Assembly (NCBI RefSeq): GCF_001612985.1
Contig: NZ_BDBM01000024.1
Span: 1 to 64,000 of the forward strand
Source of the DNA: Nocardia gamkensis NBRC 108242
GTDB taxonomy: Bacteria; Actinomycetota; Actinomycetes; Mycobacteriales; Mycobacteriaceae
Direction: 5' to 3'
Length of the DNA stretch: 64,000 bases
Below are positions 16,139-24,721 of this stretch, in pieces. Below the pieces are notes generated by a model. That model searched no databases, was not told the origin of the DNA, and saw only the letters and a program-made list of their open reading frames with translations. Position 1 is the stretch's first letter; each line of letters starts with the position of its first letter. The translations under genes and the position numbers were made by a program.

Positions 16139-17026
16139 GTGACCGTGGAGGAATCGGTGGGATCGAGTGCGGACCGGCCGCCCGAGGACGTGCCGGAAAC
16201 CGGCATGTCGCGGGTCCGGCTGAGCATCGCCTACGACGGCACGGATTTCACCGGCTGGGCACGTCAGCCCGGTCTGCGCACCGTGCAGGGCGTGCTGGAG
16301 GACGCGCTGAGCAAGGTGTTCCGCGAGCCGATCCAGCTGACCGTGGCGGGGCGAACGGACGCGGGCGTGCACGCCGAGGGGCAGGTCGCGCATTTCGACA
16401 CGTCCGGCGAACTGGACGCGGAGAAGCTGGTGCACCGAATGGCGCGATTCCTGCCGAAGGACGTGCGAATCACGGGGGCGCGCCCGGCCCCGCCCGAGTT
16501 CGATGCCCGGTTCTCCGCCATCCGCCGCCACTATGCCTATCGGCTGACCACCGCGCCGTACGGAGCGGAGCCGCTGCAGGCCCGCAGCGTGGTCGCTTGC
16601 CGATCCGGCGTCGATGTCGGGGCCATGCGGGAGGCTTCGCGAACACTGTTGGGGCTGCATGATTTCGCCGCGTTCTGCCGCCGCAGGGAGGGTGCGACGA
16701 CGGTTCGGGAGTTGCAGCGCTTCGACTGGGTGCGCGACGGCGATCTGCTGGTCGCCTACGTCAGCGCCGACGCGTTCTGCTGGTCGATGGTGCGCAGCCT
16801 GGTCGGCGCGATGCTCGCCGTCGGCGAGGGGCGGCGCACCGTGGAATGGGTCGCCGCGCTGCTGCGGGAGACGGAGCGCTCCAGCTCGGTCACCGTCGCG
16901 CCCGCACACGGTTTGAGCCTGATCGCCGTCGACTACCCGGCCGACGGGGAACTCGCCGCCCGCAACGCGCAGACGCGGGAGATGCGGTCGGTCCCGGCCC
17001 AGCAGGCGGGTTGCTGCGGCGACTAG
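16139..17026 (+). CDS. truA: tRNA pseudouridine(38-40) synthase TruA
   Basis: 295 residues from a GTG six bases after GGAGG. The catalytic Asp lies in AGRTDAGVHAEGQV, and the family motifs AYDGTDFTGWARQPG and RRHYAYRL are present. TruA isomerises U38-U40 in the anticodon arm of several tRNAs. The first ~20 residues are an acidic extension ahead of the core. rplQ-truA is a conserved pair in Mycobacteriales. A perfect hairpin follows the stop. Confidence 0.97.
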   Translation: MTVEESVGSSADRPPEDVPETGMSRVRLSIAYDGTDFTGWARQPGLRTVQGVLEDALSKVFREPIQLTVAGRTDAGVHAEGQVAHFDTSGELDAEKLVHRMARFLPKDVRITGARPAPPEFDARFSAIRRHYAYRLTTAPYGAEPLQARSVVACRSGVDVGAMREASRTLLGLHDFAAFCRRREGATTVRELQRFDWVRDGDLLVAYVSADAFCWSMVRSLVGAMLAVGEGRRTVEWVAALLRETERSSSVTVAPAHGLSLIAVDYPADGELAARNAQTREMRSVPAQQAGCCGD

Positions 17027-17035
17027 GAATGCGGG

Positions 17036-17067
17036 GCTGCCCGCACCCGTGCTCGGGTGCGGGCAGC
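17036..17067. terminator. Bidirectional terminator between truA and hsp20
   Basis: A perfect 14-bp stem, GCTGCCCGCACCCG against CGGGTGCGGGCAGC, with a TGCT loop, begins 10 bases after the truA stop and ends 7 bases before the Hsp20 stop on the other strand. It ends the ribosomal operon. Confidence 0.85.
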
Positions 17068-17074
17068 GCGGCGC

Positions 17075-17587
17075 TCACTTCGACGATTGCGGGTACTGCT
17101 GCTGGGACTGCCCCTGCTGCTCGGCCTGCGCCGGCTGTCCGGAACGGCCCGTTTGCGCTTCGATCGTCCTCGGTTCCTGCGACGCGCCGGAGATCTGGAT
17201 TCGCCGCGGCTTCGCGCGCTCCGCGATCGGAATCGTCACCGAGAGCACACCGTTGTTGTACGTCGCGCTGATGTTCTCGACGTCGACGTTCTCACCCAGC
17301 GACATCTGGCGCATGAAGGTGCCCGCGAAGCGTTCCGAGGCGATCCACTGGACGCCTTCCTCGCTCGGCACGGTGCGTTGGGCCCGAAGGGTGAGCGTGC
17401 CGTTGTCGACACTGACGTCGATCGAGCCGGGATCGACGCCGGGCAGGTCCGCGTTCAGGACGTAGTGATCTCCCGCCTTGAACAGATCCATCGGCATGAA
17501 TCGCGGTGCGCGACCCGTTCCTGCGCTTTCACCGAGCAACTGGCGGGCGACAGTGTCGATGTCATGAAATGGATCGAATCTCAGCAC
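17075..17587 (-). CDS. Hsp20 family small heat-shock protein
   Basis: 170 residues from a GTG (MLRFDPFHDID) eight bases after GGAGG; longer in-frame starts have no such box. The alpha-crystallin domain (~35-140) shows PMDLFKAGDHYVLNADLPGV, then SIDVSVDNGTLTLRAQR, then the GVLSVTIPIAE strand with the I-x-I/V type motif. The tail is Gln-rich. It is an ATP-independent holdase that keeps unfolding proteins soluble. It converges on truA. No convincing HspR (HAIR) or CIRCE element was found upstream. Confidence 0.95.
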   Translation of the reverse strand: MLRFDPFHDIDTVARQLLGESAGTGRAPRFMPMDLFKAGDHYVLNADLPGVDPGSIDVSVDNGTLTLRAQRTVPSEEGVQWIASERFAGTFMRQMSLGENVDVENISATYNNGVLSVTIPIAERAKPRRIQISGASQEPRTIEAQTGRSGQPAQAEQQGQSQQQYPQSSK

Positions 17588-17760
17588 AGCGATCACCTCC
17601 ATCTCGTTAGTGGTGACGCCTGCCACGGCGGCGGGCGCCATAGCTGTGCAATAGCCACAGTAGCCCTCCTGAAGCGGGAGAGCATCAAGCCCGACGGATG
17701 CGCGACCGCGAGATCCGCCGGCACGGAATAGCCGCCTCCGGGCACGTGTTGGCTCGGGAC

Positions 17761-18594
17761 ATGGCATTCGACAGTCTCGGACGGTTCGGAGTGTGGCGGG
17801 CGTTCAACGGGTTCGGCCCGGAGGACGCACGGGAATTGGAGCAGCTGGGCTACGGCGCGCTGTGGCTGGGGGCCTCGCCGCCCGCGGATCTGGCAACCGT
17901 CGAACCGTTGCTGGAGGCGACCGAAACGATCACCGTGGCCACCAGCATCGTGAACATCTGGGCGTCGCCCGCGAAGGAGGCGGCCGACTCGTTCCACCGG
18001 ATCGAGGCACGCTTCCCCGGCCGGTTCCTGCTCGGCATCGGTGCGGGACACCCCGAGCACACCGGCGAGTACCGCAAGCCGTACGACGCGCTGGTCGAAT
18101 ACCTGGACGACCTCGACGCCGCCGGTGTGCCCGCCGAACGGCGCGCGGTGGCCGCACTCGGCCCGCGGGTGCTCAAGCTGGCCGCCGAGCGGTCCGCGGG
18201 GCCGCTGCCGTACTTCGTACCCGCGGCGCACACCGCGAAGGCTCGCGAGATCGTCGGCCCGGACACGCTGCTGGCCACCGAGCACAAGGTGGTGCTGACC
18301 GACGACACCCGAGCCGCGCACGCCGTCGCCGACGAGACCGTCGGGTTCTACCTGGGCCTGACCAACTACGCGTCGAACCTGCGCCGGTTCGGCTTCACCG
18401 ACGCCGACCTCTCCGTCCCGCCCGGCGATCGCGTGTTCGACGCCGTCATCGCGTACGGCACGCCGGAGCGGATCGCCGCCCGGCTGTCGGAGCACCTCGA
18501 CGCCGGTGCCGACCATGTCGCGGTGCAGATCCTCGGCGACAACCACCTCCCCGCGCTGCGCACCCTCGCCCCGCTGCTGACCGCGAAAGCCTGA
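17761..18594 (+). CDS. LLM-class F420-dependent oxidoreductase (MSMEG_4141/TIGR03620-like)
   Basis: 277 residues from ATG (MAFDSLGRFGVW). It matches the family I recall as TIGR03620: LGRFGVW start, ELEQLGYGALWLG, IVNIWASPAKEAADSFHRIE, PGRFLLGIGAGHPEH, KPYDALVEYLDDLDAAGVP and ALGPRVLKLAAERSAG. These TIM-barrel enzymes use deazaflavin F420, common in Nocardia and Mycobacterium. The substrate is unknown. The intergenic region to the divergent Hsp20 gene is 173 bases. The next gene (transporter) is 127 bases away, so cotranscription is uncertain. Confidence 0.88.
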   Translation: MAFDSLGRFGVWRAFNGFGPEDARELEQLGYGALWLGASPPADLATVEPLLEATETITVATSIVNIWASPAKEAADSFHRIEARFPGRFLLGIGAGHPEHTGEYRKPYDALVEYLDDLDAAGVPAERRAVAALGPRVLKLAAERSAGPLPYFVPAAHTAKAREIVGPDTLLATEHKVVLTDDTRAAHAVADETVGFYLGLTNYASNLRRFGFTDADLSVPPGDRVFDAVIAYGTPERIAARLSEHLDAGADHVAVQILGDNHLPALRTLAPLLTAKA

Positions 18595-18721
18595 GCATCG
18601 GCTCGTCTCCGGCGATCGTCCTAAGGGACTGTTAGGAAGCATCGAGAGCCATTCCGCGAGCTTGTGACTGTCGCCACACTGATCTGCGACGACGTGATGA
18701 GGCGTCGGAGGAGGAGATCTT

Positions 18722-20098
18722 GTGACTACGACACAGCCCGTGAGTGAGCGCCGGGTGGTCGCGAACGTGCTACGCGGATCCATCGGAAACCTGGTCGAGT
18801 GGTACGACTGGTATGTCTACGCCGCATTCAGCGTGTACTTCGCGAAGACGTTCTTCCCCAAGGACGATCCGACGGCGCAGCTGTTGTCCACCGCCGCCGT
18901 GTTCGCGGTCGGCTTCCTGATGCGTCCGATCGGCGGTTGGGCACTGGGCCGGTACGCCGACCGGTTCGGCCGTCGTTCGGCGCTGACCCTGTCGGTGACC
19001 GTGATGGCGGCGGGTTCTCTGCTGATCGCGGTGACACCCGGCTACCAGACCATCGGTGTGGCCGCTCCGGCCCTGCTGCTGGTCGCCCGGCTCCTGCAAG
19101 GTCTGTCGGTCGGCGGAGAATACGCCACCAGCGCGACATATCTGTCCGAGGTGGCCTCGGCGGGCAGGCGCGGGTTCTACTCGAGTTTCCAGTACGTGAC
19201 CCTGGTGGCGGGCCAGCTCGTCGCGCTCGGGGTGCAGATCGTGCTGCAACAATTCCTCGACGCCGACCGGATGAACGCCTGGGGTTGGCGGATTCCGTTT
19301 GTGATCGGCGCCGCCGGTGCGCTGATCGTGATGTGGCTGCGGCGCGGCATGGACGAGTCCGAGCAGTTCCGCGCCGAATCCGGGCAGGCGTCGCGGAAGA
19401 AGGCGACGGCCGCCGAAGCGGGGCAGTCGCGTGGTTCGCTGCGGATCCTGTTGCAATACCCCCGCGAGTGTCTGCTGGTGGTCGGGTTGACGCTGGGCGG
19501 AACGGTCGCGTTCTACACGTACACGACCTACATGCAGAAGTTCATGATCAATACCTCCGGCATCTCCAAATCGACGGTGGCGTGGATCAACTTCATCGCG
19601 CTGCTGGTCTTCGTGGTCCTGCAACCGCTCGCGGGCGCGCTGTCGGACCGGGTGGGCAGGCGCAAACTGCTGATCTTCTTCGGCGTGGCGGGCACACTGC
19701 TCACCGTGCCGATCATGACGGTGCTCGCGCACACCACCAATCCGGTCGCCGCGTGGGGCCTGATGATGGTCGCCCTGCTGATCATCACGGGATACACCTC
19801 GATCAACGCGATCGTGAAGGCGGAACTCTTCCCGACGAAGATCCGCGCGCTCGGTGTCGGGCTTCCCTATGCCCTCACCGTCGCCATCTTCGGCGGCACC
19901 GCGGAGACGATCGCGCTCGCGCTGAAGAAGGGCGGCCACGAGTCGCTGTACTTCTGGTACGTCGCCGGCTGCATCGCCATCTCGCTGCTCACCTACTACT
20001 TCATGCGGGAGACCTCGGCCTCGTCGCAGATCGACAGCGAGCCCACCGGCGCCGCGGTGGCCGAGCCGGGACGGCGGATGGCCACCGTGCGTGACTGA
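18722..20098 (+). CDS. MFS transporter, metabolite:H+ symporter (KgtP/ShiA-like)
   Basis: 458 residues from a GTG after GGAGGAGGAG. About 12 membrane helices are visible. The MHS hallmarks are GNLVEWYDWYVYA at the start, RPIGGWALGRYADRFGRR (loop 2-3 motif A), LLQGLSVGGEYATSATYLSE and DRVGRRK in loop 8-9. Close relatives move 2-oxoglutarate, citrate, proline or shikimate with protons. The specific substrate is not readable. It sits immediately before a two-component system and a TAXI binding protein, which suggests carboxylate uptake controlled by that system; this is inference from position. Confidence 0.88.
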   Translation: MTTTQPVSERRVVANVLRGSIGNLVEWYDWYVYAAFSVYFAKTFFPKDDPTAQLLSTAAVFAVGFLMRPIGGWALGRYADRFGRRSALTLSVTVMAAGSLLIAVTPGYQTIGVAAPALLLVARLLQGLSVGGEYATSATYLSEVASAGRRGFYSSFQYVTLVAGQLVALGVQIVLQQFLDADRMNAWGWRIPFVIGAAGALIVMWLRRGMDESEQFRAESGQASRKKATAAEAGQSRGSLRILLQYPRECLLVVGLTLGGTVAFYTYTTYMQKFMINTSGISKSTVAWINFIALLVFVVLQPLAGALSDRVGRRKLLIFFGVAGTLLTVPIMTVLAHTTNPVAAWGLMMVALLIITGYTSINAIVKAELFPTKIRALGVGLPYALTVAIFGGTAETIALALKKGGHESLYFWYVAGCIAISLLTYYFMRETSASSQIDSEPTGAAVAEPGRRMATVRD

Positions 20099-20144
20099 CC
20101 GTCCGGCACACGCGCCGGTCCCCCCGCTGTGGGAGGATCGGCGC

Positions 20145-20804
20145 GTGCGGCTTGCGGTGGTCGAGGACGACGACGGCGTGGGAGACGCGCTGGTCGAGGC
20201 CTTGAACGCCCGCGGTTACCGCGCAGAACGCATGCGTCGCGGAGCGGATCTGCTGGTCGCGCACCGCGACTTCGACGCCGTGGTCCTCGACCTCGGACTG
20301 CCCGACGGCGACGGTCTGCAGGTGTTGCGCAGACTGCGCGAAGTGAGTTCGGTTCCGGTGCTGATCCTCACCGCGCGCAGCGACGAACGTTCGATCGTGC
20401 GCGGCCTGCGCGGCGGCGCGGACGACTATCTGGTCAAGCCGCCGCGGATCGCGGAACTCGTCGCGCGGCTGGAGACGGTCACCAGGCGGGCGGCGGCCGC
20501 GGCGCGGCAGGCGCAATCGGTGGTCGTCACCGGTGACGTGCGGGTGGATCTGGGGGCCCGCGTGGTGGAGGTCGCCGGTGCGCCGGTGCCGTTGACCCAG
20601 AAGGAGTTCGAGTTGGTCGAGGCGCTGGTGGAACGGCCGGGGGCCGCTGTGAGTCGCCAGCAGTTGATGGATCGCATCTGGGGTGACGCCTTCGTCGCGG
20701 TCTCGCGTTCCCTGGATGTGCACATGACCGGTCTGCGGGCGAAGCTCAACCGGCCCGGTCTGATCACCACCATCCGCGGATACGGGTATCGGTGGGGACA
20801 GTGA
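20145..20804 (+). CDS. OmpR/PhoB-family response regulator
   Basis: 219 residues from the GTG eight bases after GGGAGG; a GTG at 20091 overlapping the transporter stop is less likely. The receiver domain has the acidic pair (VEDDD), phospho-acceptor Asp49 (LDLGLPDG), Thr in LTARSD and Lys in LVKP. A winged-helix DNA-binding domain follows from ~125 (PLTQKEFELVEAL, then RSLDVHMTGLRAKL and TIRGYGYRW). It is followed after 28 bases by its histidine kinase. The arrangement resembles TctD-type carboxylate regulators. Confidence 0.93.
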   Translation: MRLAVVEDDDGVGDALVEALNARGYRAERMRRGADLLVAHRDFDAVVLDLGLPDGDGLQVLRRLREVSSVPVLILTARSDERSIVRGLRGGADDYLVKPPRIAELVARLETVTRRAAAAARQAQSVVVTGDVRVDLGARVVEVAGAPVPLTQKEFELVEALVERPGAAVSRQQLMDRIWGDAFVAVSRSLDVHMTGLRAKLNRPGLITTIRGYGYRWGQ

Positions 20805-20832
20805 GCGCGGTCCGGCGGGCCGGAGGTATGCC

Positions 20833-22254
20833 ATGCGGCGTCGCTTGCTCGTCGCGCTGACGTTGTTCGCGGCCATCGCGGTGCTGGCGTTCGCGGTGCC
20901 GCTGTCGCTGACCGTCGCCACCAGCCGCACCCAGCAGCTGGTGCTGGCCCGGTCCGGGGACGCCGACCGCTTCGCCACTCTGGCCGACAACGCGGTCACC
21001 GCCGGAGACAGCCGCGCGCTGGCCGACGAGGTACTGCGCTACCACGAGCTGTACGGCGAGAACGTGCTGGTGGTCGACGCCAGGGGTGCGACGACGGTGA
21101 ACGCGGGCGCAGACGTGAACGATCGCGACGTCGAAGCGGCGGTGGCGGCCGCCCGTCGCAACCAGCGCCCGCACGCGGCGGACAAGCTGACACCGTGGGG
21201 TGCGCCTACCATGCTCGTCGCGCGGCCTGTCGGCACCGGTGTGCAGGTGAACGGCGCCGTGGTGATCGAGGCGTCGACGGCGCGCGCCCGCGGTGATATC
21301 GCGCGGGCCTGGGCGGTGATCGTGCTCGGCGGCGTCGTCGCGATGGCGCTGTTCGTGCTGTTGGCGGTGACGATCGGCCGCTGGGTGCTGCGGCCGCTGG
21401 CGGCGCTGTCGCAGGGTGTGGCGGAATTGACCGCGACGCTGCCCAAGCCGCGCGCGGGGACGATCGCTCCGGTGTCGATCGCGGGCCGCTACGGCGGGCC
21501 GCCCGAGATGCGCGCGCTGGTGGAGTCCTTCGACGCGATGGCTCTGGCGGTCGCCGATTCGGCGGACGCGCAGCGCCAACTGGTCGCCGACACCGCACAC
21601 GCGATGCGCAACCCGCTGGCCGCCCTGACCATCCGCCTGGATTCCCTGGAGCCCGCGATCCCGGCCGGCGCGGCGAGCACCTTCCGCGGCGCGGGCGCCG
21701 AGGTCGACCGGCTCACCGCGCTGCTCGACGGCCTGCTCAGCTTGGCCGTCGCCGAGACACCCGCGGCCTTCGACATGACGCACACCGCCGAGGGCGACGA
21801 CCAATGCGACGCCGTGCAGGTGGCGGCCGACCGATTCGACGCCTGGTGCTCGGCGTTCGAGGCGGCCGGCCAGCGACTGCGGGTGCCGCCCATGACCGAG
21901 CGCGCCGACGTCGCGGTCCCCGCCGACGTGCTCGCGCAGATGCTCGACGTACCGCTGAGCAATGCCACGCGCTACGCGGGGGCGGGCGCGCACGTCGATC
22001 TCGTCGTCGCGACGGAGCCGGGCTGGGTCACCGTGACCGTCCGCGACGACGGCATCGGTGTTCCCCCCGACGAGATAGACAAGCTGACCACGCGTTTCTT
22101 CCGTGGTTCGTCCGCGGGGAGCGGTGGCTCGGGGCTGGGCCTGCCGATCGCCGCGGCGTTGGCGCAGGCGCGCGGTGGCGTTCTCACCGTCGTCGCGACG
22201 CGTCCGCACGGTCTCGCGGTGAGTGTGCGATTGCCCGCGGCGGAGGCCCGGTGA
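20833..22254 (+). CDS. Sensor histidine kinase (TctE-like)
   Basis: 473 residues. There are two membrane helices (about 8-28 and 157-180) with a ~125-residue extracytoplasmic sensor between them, then HAMP, then the H-box with His256 (DTAHAMRNPLAAL), N-box Asn377 (LSNATRYA), and G-boxes DDGIGVPP and GSGGSGLGLP. It autophosphorylates and passes phosphate to the regulator just upstream. Its stop overlaps the start of the TAXI lipoprotein gene (GTGA), so sensor and binding protein are made together. The lipoprotein may present a ligand to the sensor domain. Confidence 0.93.
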   Translation: MRRRLLVALTLFAAIAVLAFAVPLSLTVATSRTQQLVLARSGDADRFATLADNAVTAGDSRALADEVLRYHELYGENVLVVDARGATTVNAGADVNDRDVEAAVAAARRNQRPHAADKLTPWGAPTMLVARPVGTGVQVNGAVVIEASTARARGDIARAWAVIVLGGVVAMALFVLLAVTIGRWVLRPLAALSQGVAELTATLPKPRAGTIAPVSIAGRYGGPPEMRALVESFDAMALAVADSADAQRQLVADTAHAMRNPLAALTIRLDSLEPAIPAGAASTFRGAGAEVDRLTALLDGLLSLAVAETPAAFDMTHTAEGDDQCDAVQVAADRFDAWCSAFEAAGQRLRVPPMTERADVAVPADVLAQMLDVPLSNATRYAGAGAHVDLVVATEPGWVTVTVRDDGIGVPPDEIDKLTTRFFRGSSAGSGGSGLGLPIAAALAQARGGVLTVVATRPHGLAVSVRLPAAEAR

Positions 22255-23186
22255 CCGGCCGCGAGCCGATCCGCCGGCGCGGCATCGATCGGCGCGGCTT
22301 CCTCGCGTTGGCTGTCGCCGCGGGTGTCGCAGGCTGCGCTCCGAGGGGCGGGGAAGCCACGGTGTGGCTGGCCTCGGGCGAGGTCGGCGGCTTCTATCAC
22401 GCCTTCGCGGGGTTGCTCGGCCTGGCCGCCGAGAACCTCGGAGACGTGCGGATCGAGCGGGTCGCCACCTCGGGCTCGCAGGCCAATCTGGCTTTGCTGG
22501 CGCGCGGCGAGGTCGATGCCGCGCTGGCGCTCGCGGACTCGCTGCGAGACGACGCCGATCGGGTGTGTGCGCTGGGGCGGGTCTATGAGAACTACCTGCA
22601 GTTGGTCGTGCGCTCGGACAGCACGATCGGCTCGGTCGCGGATCTGCGCGGAACCCGGGTGAGCCTGGGTGCGGAAGGGTCGGGCGCGGCCCTGACCGGC
22701 GAGCGGATCCTGCGCGTCGCGGGGCTGGACCCGCATGCCGACGTGGCGATTTCGCACCGCCCCTTGGCGGAGGCGGTGGCCGCCCTGACCGCGGGCGAGG
22801 CCGATGCGCTGTTGTGGGCGGGCGGCGTCCCGACCAGGCTGCTCGCGGTGCCGAGCCGGATGCGGCTGGTGGACATGGGCGAATTGGCCGCGCCGATGCG
22901 AGAGCTGTTCGGGCCGGTGTACGACCGGGTCGCGATCCCCGCGGACGCGTATCCGGGCGGCGTCTCGGTGCACACCATCGGGGTGGCCAATCTCTTGCTC
23001 GCCGCCCCCGCCATGCCAGAGGAAGTGGCCGCATCGATCGTCGAACTGCTGGTATGGCACGCCGACGCGCTGGTGCCCACCGAAGCGGCGGGCACCCAGT
23101 TCCTCGACGGGCGCTCGCTGATCAGCACCGGCTCGATTCCGCTACATCCCGGCGCGGCCGCGGTCTACCGCCGCTGGCACGGCTAG
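22251..23186 (+). CDS. TAXI-family solute-binding lipoprotein, Tat-exported
   Basis: 311 residues. Residues 1-30 are a Tat lipoprotein signal: RRGFLALA after a basic start, then a VAGC lipobox. The mature part matches the TAXI (TRAP-associated extracytoplasmic immunogenic) family: GGFYHAFAGLLG, then VATSGSQANLALLARGEVD, then GSVADLRGTRVSLGAEGSG. TAXI proteins normally feed a TRAP transporter, but no TRAP membrane subunit is present nearby. The gene is translationally coupled to the histidine kinase, so a sensory role or a partnership with the MHS transporter is possible. It converges on csoR with a 5-bp gap. Confidence 0.87.
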   Translation: MTGREPIRRRGIDRRGFLALAVAAGVAGCAPRGGEATVWLASGEVGGFYHAFAGLLGLAAENLGDVRIERVATSGSQANLALLARGEVDAALALADSLRDDADRVCALGRVYENYLQLVVRSDSTIGSVADLRGTRVSLGAEGSGAALTGERILRVAGLDPHADVAISHRPLAEAVAALTAGEADALLWAGGVPTRLLAVPSRMRLVDMGELAAPMRELFGPVYDRVAIPADAYPGGVSVHTIGVANLLLAAPAMPEEVAASIVELLVWHADALVPTEAAGTQFLDGRSLISTGSIPLHPGAAAVYRRWHG

Positions 23187-23191
23187 CGACG

Positions 23192-23515
23192 TCAGGACCG
23201 GACCAGGCGGGCGATGGCGTCGGTGGCCTCCTTGATCTTGGCTTCGGCCTCCGGGCCACCCGCGACGGCCGCGTCGACCACGCAGTGGCTGATGTGGTCC
23301 TCCAGCAGGCCCATCGCTACCGCCTGCAGGGCTTTCGTCATCGCGGAGACCTGGGTGAGGATGTCGATGCAGTACTTCTCCTCCTCGACCATCCGCTGTA
23401 GACCGCGCGCTTGGCCCTCGATGCGCCGCAGCCGCTTGAGGTAGTCGTCCTTGGCGGTGATATAGCCGTGCCCGGCGTGCTCGGCCGCCGTGTGGTCGTG
23501 GGGGGAATCTGCCAC
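23192..23515 (-). CDS. csoR: CsoR-family copper-sensing repressor
   Basis: 107 residues from a GTG six bases after AGGAGA. The all-helical CsoR/RcnR fold is clear (DYLKRLRRIEGQARGLQRMV), with the Cu(I) ligand set Cys49 (KYCIDI), His74 and Cys78 (HISHC). When Cu(I) binds, the repressor leaves its operator. A matching palindrome lies 42-57 bases upstream of the start, so autoregulation is likely. The usual partners (copper P-type ATPase, copper chaperone) are not adjacent. Longer in-frame starts would add an unrelated Arg/Pro-rich segment and were rejected. Confidence 0.92.
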   Translation of the reverse strand: MADSPHDHTAAEHAGHGYITAKDDYLKRLRRIEGQARGLQRMVEEEKYCIDILTQVSAMTKALQAVAMGLLEDHISHCVVDAAVAGGPEAEAKIKEATDAIARLVRS

Positions 23516-23556
23516 CGATGTCTCCTCGCTGCCTGCCGGTCGCCGGAACCGGATCA

Positions 23557-23572
23557 ATACCCCCCTAGGGTA
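23557..23572. promoter_or_regulatory. CsoR operator
   Basis: ATACCCCCCTAGGGTA is a near-palindrome of the actinobacterial CsoR type (TACCC...GGGTA with a C-rich/G-rich core). It sits between csoR and the divergent mtnP, close to where a csoR promoter must lie. Binding is inferred from sequence and position. Confidence 0.75.
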
Positions 23573-23711
23573 CAGTTGTCGGGCCGTCTTGTCAGGTCGG
23601 ACCCGCTGACGACCACCCGGCGGCGGCCGCAACAGTCGACGAGCCGCCCCGGAAGCAGGGTAACGCGCAGCCCGCCGCGCGACGGCCGTCGCGGGACGAG
23701 ACAATCGGGGT

Positions 23712-24521
23712 ATGAGTTCGCACCCCCGGCCCGCCCTCGCCGTCATCGGCGGCAGCGGCTTCTACGATTTCTTCGACAACGAGGCGACCACCATCGAGGT
23801 CGAGACTCCCTATGGCGCCCCGAGCGCGGGGATCGCCGTCGGAGAGGTGGAGGGCAGGCCGGTGGCGTTCCTGCCGCGACACGGCAAGAACCACGAATTC
23901 GCGCCGCATACCCTGCCCTACCGGGCCAATCTGTGGGCCCTGCGCTCGCTGGGCGTGCGCCGCATCTTCGCGCCCTGCGCGGTGGGCAGCCTGCGGGCGG
24001 ACTGGGGCCCCGGCACGGTCGCGGTGCCGGATCAGCTGGTCGACCGGACCTCCGGCCGTCCGCAGACCTACTTCGAGGGTGGCGGCATTCACGTGTCCTT
24101 CGCCGATCCGTACTGCGAGGAGTTGCGTGCCGCCGCCATCAAGGCCGAGTCCGACGCGCTGCACATGATGCACGCGGGCACGATGGTCGTGGTCGAGGGA
24201 CCGCGCTTCTCCACCCGCGCCGAGAGCCGGTGGTTCGCCGCGCAGGGCTGGGACCTGGTGAATATGACCGGTCATCCGGAGGCGGTGCTCGCCCGCGAAC
24301 TCGAAATGTGCTACGCCGCCGTCGCTCTCGTGACCGATCTGGACGCCGGTCTGGAGGAGGGCGAGGGAGTGCACGCCGTCGATGTCTTCGCCGAGTTCAA
24401 ACGCAACCTCGCGCCCTTCAAAGAACTCATTCGCCGCGCGGTGGCCGGGGTGGACGGCACCGACACGTGTGACCGCTGCCGCGTCCACGCGGGAGTGTCG
24501 CTGCCGTTCGAACTGCCCTGA
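23712..24521 (+). CDS. mtnP: 5'-methylthioadenosine phosphorylase / purine nucleoside phosphorylase
   Basis: 269 residues. Family landmarks: AVIGGSGFYDF (phosphate site), LPRHGKNHEFAPH, YRANLWALRSLGV, VVVEGPRFSTRAES and NMTGHPEAVLARELEMCYA. These belong to the MTAP branch of trimeric PNPs, which cleave methylthioadenosine, a by-product of polyamine and other SAM-dependent reactions, to adenine (or a related base) and 5-methylthioribose-1-phosphate. The base specificity cannot be settled by eye. No other methionine-salvage genes are adjacent. A large inverted repeat follows the stop. Confidence 0.88.
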   Translation: MSSHPRPALAVIGGSGFYDFFDNEATTIEVETPYGAPSAGIAVGEVEGRPVAFLPRHGKNHEFAPHTLPYRANLWALRSLGVRRIFAPCAVGSLRADWGPGTVAVPDQLVDRTSGRPQTYFEGGGIHVSFADPYCEELRAAAIKAESDALHMMHAGTMVVVEGPRFSTRAESRWFAAQGWDLVNMTGHPEAVLARELEMCYAAVALVTDLDAGLEEGEGVHAVDVFAEFKRNLAPFKELIRRAVAGVDGTDTCDRCRVHAGVSLPFELP

Positions 24522-24523
24522 GT

Positions 24524-24599
24524 CCGATGCGGTGCTGGTCACCAGGACGCGGCCTGAGCGGGCGCCTGCGCTGGTGATGACCAGCCGTTACCGCATCGG
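24524..24599. terminator. Long inverted repeat between mtnP and the NmrA-like gene
   Basis: CCGATGCGGT then GCTGGTCA (24524-24541) pairs with TGACCAGC then, after CGTT, ACCGCATCGG (24578-24599). The arms match over 18 bp with one 4-nt bulge. It begins 3 bases after the mtnP stop and lies between convergent genes. Confidence 0.6.
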
Positions 24600-24721
24600 T
24601 GACACGTTCGGCATCTCGTCGCGGACACGGAAGGACCTGGGTCTCGGGGTCACGGTGGCGCCGGGCAGGACGCTCCGAGTCCGCGTGATCCGGCATCACT
24701 CGGATGGTCGGGTGCGGTCGC

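Noticed and set aside
17588..17760. HspR (HAIR) or CIRCE heat-shock element upstream of hsp20
   Set aside because: CTTGATG is present but the second half-site does not match CTTGAGT-N7-ACTCAAG; no CIRCE dyad was found.
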